Source: Histoplasma ohiense
Taxonomy: Eukaryota; Ascomycota; Eurotiomycetes; Onygenales; Ajellomycetaceae
Direction: 5' to 3'
Assembly: GCA_017607445.1 (NCBI GenBank)
Contig: JAEVHH010000002.1
Location: forward strand, 3,649,501 to 3,713,500
DNA: 64,000 bases
The position numbers and the translations under genes are program-made. The notes beneath the pieces were generated by a model. The model was not told the origin of the DNA and ran no database searches. It saw only the letters and a program-made list of their open reading frames with translations. Below are positions 59,189 through 64,000 of the stretch, one piece after another; position 1 is the first letter of the stretch, and every line of letters starts with the position of its first letter.

Positions 59189-61373
59189 TTATGACAATTT
59201 CAAACCTGATGATACGTCACTAGGAGGTGTTGATGGCTGTAGTATGTGGTCTGCACAGGTGGAAGCGATAGAATAAACCGGAGGTCCGGTGTATAGAGGT
59301 CCTAAGATTTCTCTCCGCATTTCATCTTCATCCCAGAGCAAGCCACGACGGTTTTGGCGGGCGAGAGATTCTGCTTCGCTCACCACATCTCTTCCGATTC
59401 CACATTCTTGGTGCGACGTTAAAAATCCAAGAAGAACACTGCGTAGTTTGTCCCATAATGTCCCAGATCGTTTCCACTCCAGTTTCTTGGCTACCCGCAA
59501 CATTCGTGATACAAACCAACTCCTCTCTCCTTTATCTGAAGGTCCGGTTGACATATATCCCCCATGTCCCAAGAATATCCACAGCAGCGATGAGATGCTA
59601 GGGGTTGAATGTGGATTGATCTTTTTGAGCTCCAATGTGACCCACTCGAGGTAATGGTCAAAATTGTACGAGGATATATAATGGTCATACAATGCGATGT
59701 TGAGATACAGTAGACAGGCCATGCAAGAGTACTCGTCGATATAGCGAACGTCACGAATTCCATGGTCATAATCAGGGAGCGTGGTAAGAATAGAATATAG
59801 AGGTGTTGATGGGCCAAAAAGATTAAGCCTTGGTGGTTGAAAGTCTTGACCCTGACGAAAACTTTGAGGGCTAGGAAGGGCGTTGGTAATAAGTGAGTAT
59901 TGCAACGCATCGAGAGAGCGGAAGAAAGTCAGGAAATCTTCACATGCTCGCAATACACTCGATATTTCCTCTGGGTTTGTGCCCATAGAATGATTGAATG
60001 AACTCAGAGGAATACGAAGTTCAGGGGACAAATAGGGAAGAGTCGATGGTACTGTGTCTGGAATATTGCCAGTCCATGGAAGATTAGCCCCCACGATAGC
60101 CCTTGGAGCGCTACTGAAATCAACCCTATGAAGATTATTCAGCAATTTCAACGACGGACGAACTTGAGAGAAAAGAGGACTTCTAGTCAAGTACATACCA
60201 ATATAAAACACTTTCCAAAAATGGGCTGCTGGCCTTGACACCACTCATACCACCTCGTCGTCGCACTATTTGCCTGATTCCTTGATTATGCATGCGTTCA
60301 ACAGTTAGGTCCTTGGACCATTTCTGTAATAGATCAGCGGCGCACAATAAAATCGCCTGGAATAAAACAGGGACGCAATACTGACTTCGATCACGGCCAT
60401 AGTTGCAGCCGCGTAAATTGTACCATCATGCTTCCCACATACGTCGTGCTGAAGGCGCTCGTTTAATAGCCTCAAAGCTCGCATTTTGTGGGTGAGTGAT
60501 TGAACCGACTCATTCTGGCCCGCCGCACCCGCTAGGTGTTTTGAGGAAATGGCGAGCATCGCCTGGAAAGGGACTGGATCCTGCAAGGTTAAGTGATGGA
60601 ATATCGCCTTGATTGGATTGTCTTGGTACGCATCACCCATTTTATACATCATCACGGGGTATGTGGTGATAACTAGCATAAATGTGAGCATCCAACATCT
60701 GCCAGAAAAATAGACAGGGCCACTTACAATGGTGTATCAGATTCTGATCAGTTCTAGTCAACTTTAACGGATAGCTGTTGAAAGGATCTAGATATCCTGA
60801 AGCCGGTACCACATTAAGATTTGATGAACAAACCTCTTGGAGGAACGTATTCATATATTCATTAGTATTGTCAACCATATCTTCATGATATTGCAGTTTC
60901 GAGACGTCCCGTTCAGGTGGAACGACAGCATCCTGACTCGAAGTATCTTTAGTATCAACTGGCTTCTCATTGTCATCTAGCGGTTCAATTCTCGATGAAT
61001 GCGTTGAGAGAGGTGTTCCCCTGACGGAGTTACTATTTGCGTTCCAACTTCTAACCTGGGCGCGGCTTGATTCAAGTCGTGCAATGCCGTCAAGGCGCCG
61101 CTGGCGCATATATTGTCGCATCGCATGACGCCGAACCTGCTTTCTGGACTCTGTGTCTGTAACCAAAACAAATTCGAAAGATTTGGAGCTTCCTTGGGGC
61201 TTGCTGGAAACTGATCTCGCTGCATAACTCGGCGACATATGTTGGGGGGTGGACGGAGAGGATAAAGTGGCGCAAGTCGAGTCTGTGACTCTGAAATGAT
61301 CACTGCCACCTAAAGCGGACGAGATATCAGAGGCCTTCCCCTTGCCAGTCCCCGTGGCACTAGCTTTCCCCAT
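59189..61373 (-). CDS. Fungal_trans_2-type regulatory protein
   Basis: A probable transcriptional regulator of the fungal-specific family often mislabelled tachykinin family protein. Four exons: 60728-61373, 60386-60672, 60199-60323, 59189-60125, giving 664 aa. The N-terminus has the family element FEFVLVTDTESRKQVRRHAM, then a basic QYMRQRR, but no Zn2Cys6 cluster. The helical regulatory domain follows (DPVPFQAMLAISSKHLAG; HNQGIRQIVRRRGGM, typical of the family's MxGL..MVRLRGG block). Exon 2 uses an acceptor at 60673-60674 because the nearer upstream AG gives a stop. Whether it binds DNA by itself is unclear. It is convergent with the exporter gene. Confidence 0.82.
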
Positions 61374-62248
61374 GATGCCATCCTGCAGGTAACCAAGTGT
61401 CAGCAAAAATGCGTTTAAGCTAATTAATTGGGTAAGGACACCCGGAGAGGAGATCGGGTGAAAAAAACTAAACGCGGATCAAAGGCCCAACGAAGATCTT
61501 GACATATGATTATTCGTGGAATGAAGGCACCCAATGCAGGGGAAAGTACTCACCACTCAGGCAAAAGGAGCGGGAAGCCAATGTGATTAGAGCAGGATAG
61601 TGATTTCTGATGCCAGGTTGTTTTACTTGAGCCAGTATGAAGCTCAAGATCGATTTCCCAACTAGGATAAGGTATTGAAATACTAGGCTATCCCTGCTGC
61701 GGGTGATGGTCACGTGAAATGCTAGCCCCACCAGGATGTGGAGATATGTTATTTGTATTTGGCCTTTCGAGATAACTATTGAACAGCCGTTTTTTCGCGG
61801 GTTTACCGGATAGAGCGACATGGATATCATATAGGAGAGTGCTGTAAGAGCACATTGCCAATACGGGGCCTAATGCTGGCAGAGAACTGTCTAGATACTA
61901 TTTCATGGCATGGCTCTCTCTCTGAGTCTCCCGCCTCTATCTGATTTACAAGCACTAGTACTTGTGGATATCGGTTTCTGTGCAAACTCCTCGTTTTGCC
62001 TTTCTTATTTGCGCACTGACTGAGATCTTCAAACAATGGTATTTCAACCGGACTGGAGCGGTAAGTACGCACTTTCCACTTCTGTTGCACCAAATCTCCG
62101 AAGCAGCTACTAATGTCGACGGAATGATATCACTATTAGTATGCCAATATGAAGTTTCAAACTCAAACAAAGTAGTGCCAGTCAACCCGTTCCACCCGAA
62201 CATGATCCAATTCCCAGCACCGATGAAACTAGTTCATGGTGATTATCT
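61374..62248. other. Spacer between the regulator gene and RAD10
   Basis: Promoter of the minus-strand regulator plus the 3' flank of RAD10. Short frames on both strands (61510-61830, 61827-62093, 61962-62315) overlap each other and show no family. Confidence 0.5.
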
Positions 62249-63331
62249 TCAATCACCATGTTCTCGCTTATCGAGGGCTGTCATGACCCCGTCATTGAAC
62301 TGCTCCTCGCGTTGACCTAACGGGCGAGCGTTTAATTCCGGCCAATCATCTTTCGAGGAGTCATTTTCACGTTCCATATCATCTTGACTGTTGAGTTTAT
62401 TTTTGTGTATCCGGTGGCTGGGGGTCTCTGATGATTGGCTTGGCTTATCGTGACTGATTTTTTCGCTATGAGCAGCAAGGAATGCGTTTTCTTCCTCAGT
62501 AAAAGTAAAATTCTCTTGCTGCATCACAGCTGCCTTGGCGTTATCGGTGGACGGGTTTGCACTTCGTTTCGCAGTCCTTTGTATCTGAAAATCATCTCTT
62601 ACAGCATCGTGCCATTGTTGGACCTTCTTCTCCCCCCATCCTGGAACCGTACTGATTTGCTCTGCCTGAGCATTGACTGCAGCTTGTAAGCTACCAAATG
62701 TTGATATCAAACTTGCTGCGTCTGATTTGTTGATGCTTCTTGGAGTCGTAATAAACTCCACTAGACTCTCATTATATGACTGCGATTGCTGCGTGCGTAT
62801 GGCCGTCGGCTGTGCGTGTTCACAAGATTTAAAAAGTTCCAGGTAGTGCCCTGCTTCGGCGGCCGACCAGCACAAAATCAACGTCAGATTATTAACAAGT
62901 GACGTCTTTGACAACTCCCTGAGACTGTCTTCATGATTTGGAATATCGATCAGTGTGAGAAGAATGCGTAAATTATACTTTCCCGCTAGGCCCTTGATTC
63001 GAGAGTAAATGTATTCCGGGTGCAAACGGTAGTATTTCAACGAGAGAAAGAGGACACAGGTTGTGCTCCCCACGATGTAGTCTGCCGGGATGTCTGCATA
63101 TTCCCAAGGTACGTGACGCACATGGTTGAGGATTGGATTTCCTCTTTGCCTTGCTGATACCAGAATAGAGGAAGGACTAGATCGGCTTGGGAGTGCTTGG
63201 GGTTTGGGTTGCTGGACTTTGCGTGTTTGATCTAATTTTTCTGGTGCAGAAGTGCGCGGAAGGCTCTTGTCAGATTTACTAGGTCCAAGTAGCATGTCGA
63301 AGTCTGGGACATCACCGAAGTCGTCATCCAT
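62249..63331 (-). CDS. RAD10: Rad10/ERCC1 nucleotide excision repair subunit
   Basis: The non-catalytic partner of Rad1/XPF in the structure-specific endonuclease that makes the 5' cut in nucleotide excision repair and acts in single-strand annealing. Single exon, 360 aa. The central domain (about residues 63-185) has GNPILNHVRHVPWEYADI, DYIVGSTTCVLFLSLKYYRLHP and LTLILCWSAAEAGHYLE, all aligned with ERCC1. A helix-hairpin-helix pair at about 205-245 (ISTFGSLQAAVNA, TVPGWGEKKVQQWHDAV) is the XPF-binding dimer region. The roughly 110-residue hydrophilic tail beyond it is absent from human ERCC1. The gene shares a 191-bp promoter with NOP4. Confidence 0.94.
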   Translation of the reverse strand: MDDDFGDVPDFDMLLGPSKSDKSLPRTSAPEKLDQTRKVQQPKPQALPSRSSPSSILVSARQRGNPILNHVRHVPWEYADIPADYIVGSTTCVLFLSLKYYRLHPEYIYSRIKGLAGKYNLRILLTLIDIPNHEDSLRELSKTSLVNNLTLILCWSAAEAGHYLELFKSCEHAQPTAIRTQQSQSYNESLVEFITTPRSINKSDAASLISTFGSLQAAVNAQAEQISTVPGWGEKKVQQWHDAVRDDFQIQRTAKRSANPSTDNAKAAVMQQENFTFTEEENAFLAAHSEKISHDKPSQSSETPSHRIHKNKLNSQDDMERENDSSKDDWPELNARPLGQREEQFNDGVMTALDKREHGD

Positions 63332-63522
63332 TTTGTTCGGCGGTCTGTTGAGAGCAACCTAATGCCTACCTAAGAGGTGCAGGCACTTCATAGTGAGTCG
63401 GATAGATGACTGAATAAGCGATAAACGCGCGGCTGAAAATTATTCCTAATTTTGCCAAAAAAAAAAAAAAGTCTGAATCTCTCCAATTCTGAGTTTCCAA
63501 AATCGCTGCCAAACCTCCCAGA
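63332..63522. promoter_or_regulatory. Divergent promoter RAD10 / NOP4
   Basis: A 191-bp shared intergenic region between two start codons. It includes an A14 tract at 63458-63471 that could exclude nucleosomes. Confidence 0.65.
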
Positions 63523-64000
63523 ATGACAGAAACACGCAAAAGAAAACGTCTATCAGATAGCGGAAATTCCCAGGAGGATGCAGGGTCTCTAGCAACAGAC
63601 CAGCAAACTAAGACGGTTGCAGATGCGGCTGGCTCCTCCCTCCAAAAGCCCAAATCTGGCCGAACACTCTTTGTGCGGTCTCTCCCTTCGTCCGCAACGA
63701 CTGAGAGCTTAACAGAGTACTTCTCGCAATCATACCCCTTGAAGCATGCTACCGTTGTTCTTGACCCTCAGACGAAACAATCGAAAGGCTATGGATTTGT
63801 CACCTTTGCCGACCACGAAGATGCCGCGAAGGCTTTAGAGGAATTCAACGGCTCGGATTTTGATGGTAGAAAACTCAAAATTGAAGTCGCTGAGCCACGC
63901 CATCGAGAGATTGACGAAAATGGGGGAAAGAGTGTTTCTATTTCCCACCTGAAACAAGTGCGAGAAATTCAAAAAACCCAAGCTCAACCGCCCAAACTCA
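63523..64000 (+). CDS. NOP4: Nop4/RBM28-like nucleolar RRM protein (partial)
   Basis: A nucleolar RNA-binding protein with several RRMs needed for 60S ribosome assembly. Only the first 159 codons are in the window. The first RRM is visible at about residues 46-124: RNP2 TLFVRSLP, RNP1 KGYGFVTF and the closing GRKLKIEVAEPRHRE. The spacing and the basic N-terminus (TRKRKRLSDSG) fit Nop4. Two or more further RRMs are expected beyond the edge. No intron in the part seen. Confidence 0.88.
   Translation, partial: MTETRKRKRLSDSGNSQEDAGSLATDQQTKTVADAAGSSLQKPKSGRTLFVRSLPSSATTESLTEYFSQSYPLKHATVVLDPQTKQSKGYGFVTFADHEDAAKALEEFNGSDFDGRKLKIEVAEPRHREIDENGGKSVSISHLKQVREIQKTQAQPPKL

Noticed and set aside
1..64000. 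CRISPR arrays, operons, bacterial promoters and ribosome binding sites
   Set aside because: The window is fungal nuclear DNA with spliced genes; no regularly spaced direct repeats with unique spacers were seen.

Overview
The window is nuclear DNA of a filamentous ascomycete (Pezizomycotina), most likely Eurotiomycetes and perhaps Onygenales. Four things point there. Genes are split by short GT-AG introns of about 50-120 bp. The gene set includes palA, a cys-3/metR-type bZIP regulator and Zn2Cys6 regulators. There is an SMN orthologue, a gene absent from budding yeast. Genes alternate with AT-rich, microsatellite-rich spacers holding decayed genes. The order-level guess comes from family knowledge, not from a search.

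Layout. 1-8 kb: a possible small reading frame, a mitochondrial carrier (+) and palA of the alkaline-pH pathway (+). 8-17 kb: a long simple-repeat spacer, the sulfur regulator metR (-), a gene-poor AT-rich block, then a SWIM-RING zinc-finger gene (+). 18-22 kb: the kinetochore gene CHL4 (-) and a frameshifted kinase relic (-). 24-32 kb: a secreted cupredoxin-like protein (-), SMN (-), a broken OTT_1508-like deaminase gene (-) and an AT-rich block with odd palindromes. 32-48 kb: housekeeping genes NOP15 (+), GET1 (-) head-to-head with a prenyltransferase-alpha-repeat gene (+), a SERF-like small protein (-), a four-helix membrane protein (+), a second membrane protein (-) and a Lag1-type ceramide synthase (+). 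49-61 kb: a full ABCB-type exporter (+) with a divergent Zn2Cys6 regulator (-) on one side and a Fungal_trans_2-type regulator (-) on the other. 62-64 kb: RAD10/ERCC1 (-) divergent from NOP4 (+), which runs off the window.

I assembled exon structures by hand from splice signals, reading phase and family conservation. For the multi-exon genes the exon lengths sum to an open frame. Most genes are single-copy core functions that do not act together. The exception is the exporter block. Its divergent promoter contains three CGG-N3-CCG inverted half-site pairs plus CGGCGG direct repeats, the kind of site Zn2Cys6 proteins bind, so a self-contained efflux-and-regulator unit is the best candidate here for an uncharacterised system. 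I found no tRNA, rRNA, CRISPR array, virus or intact transposon.
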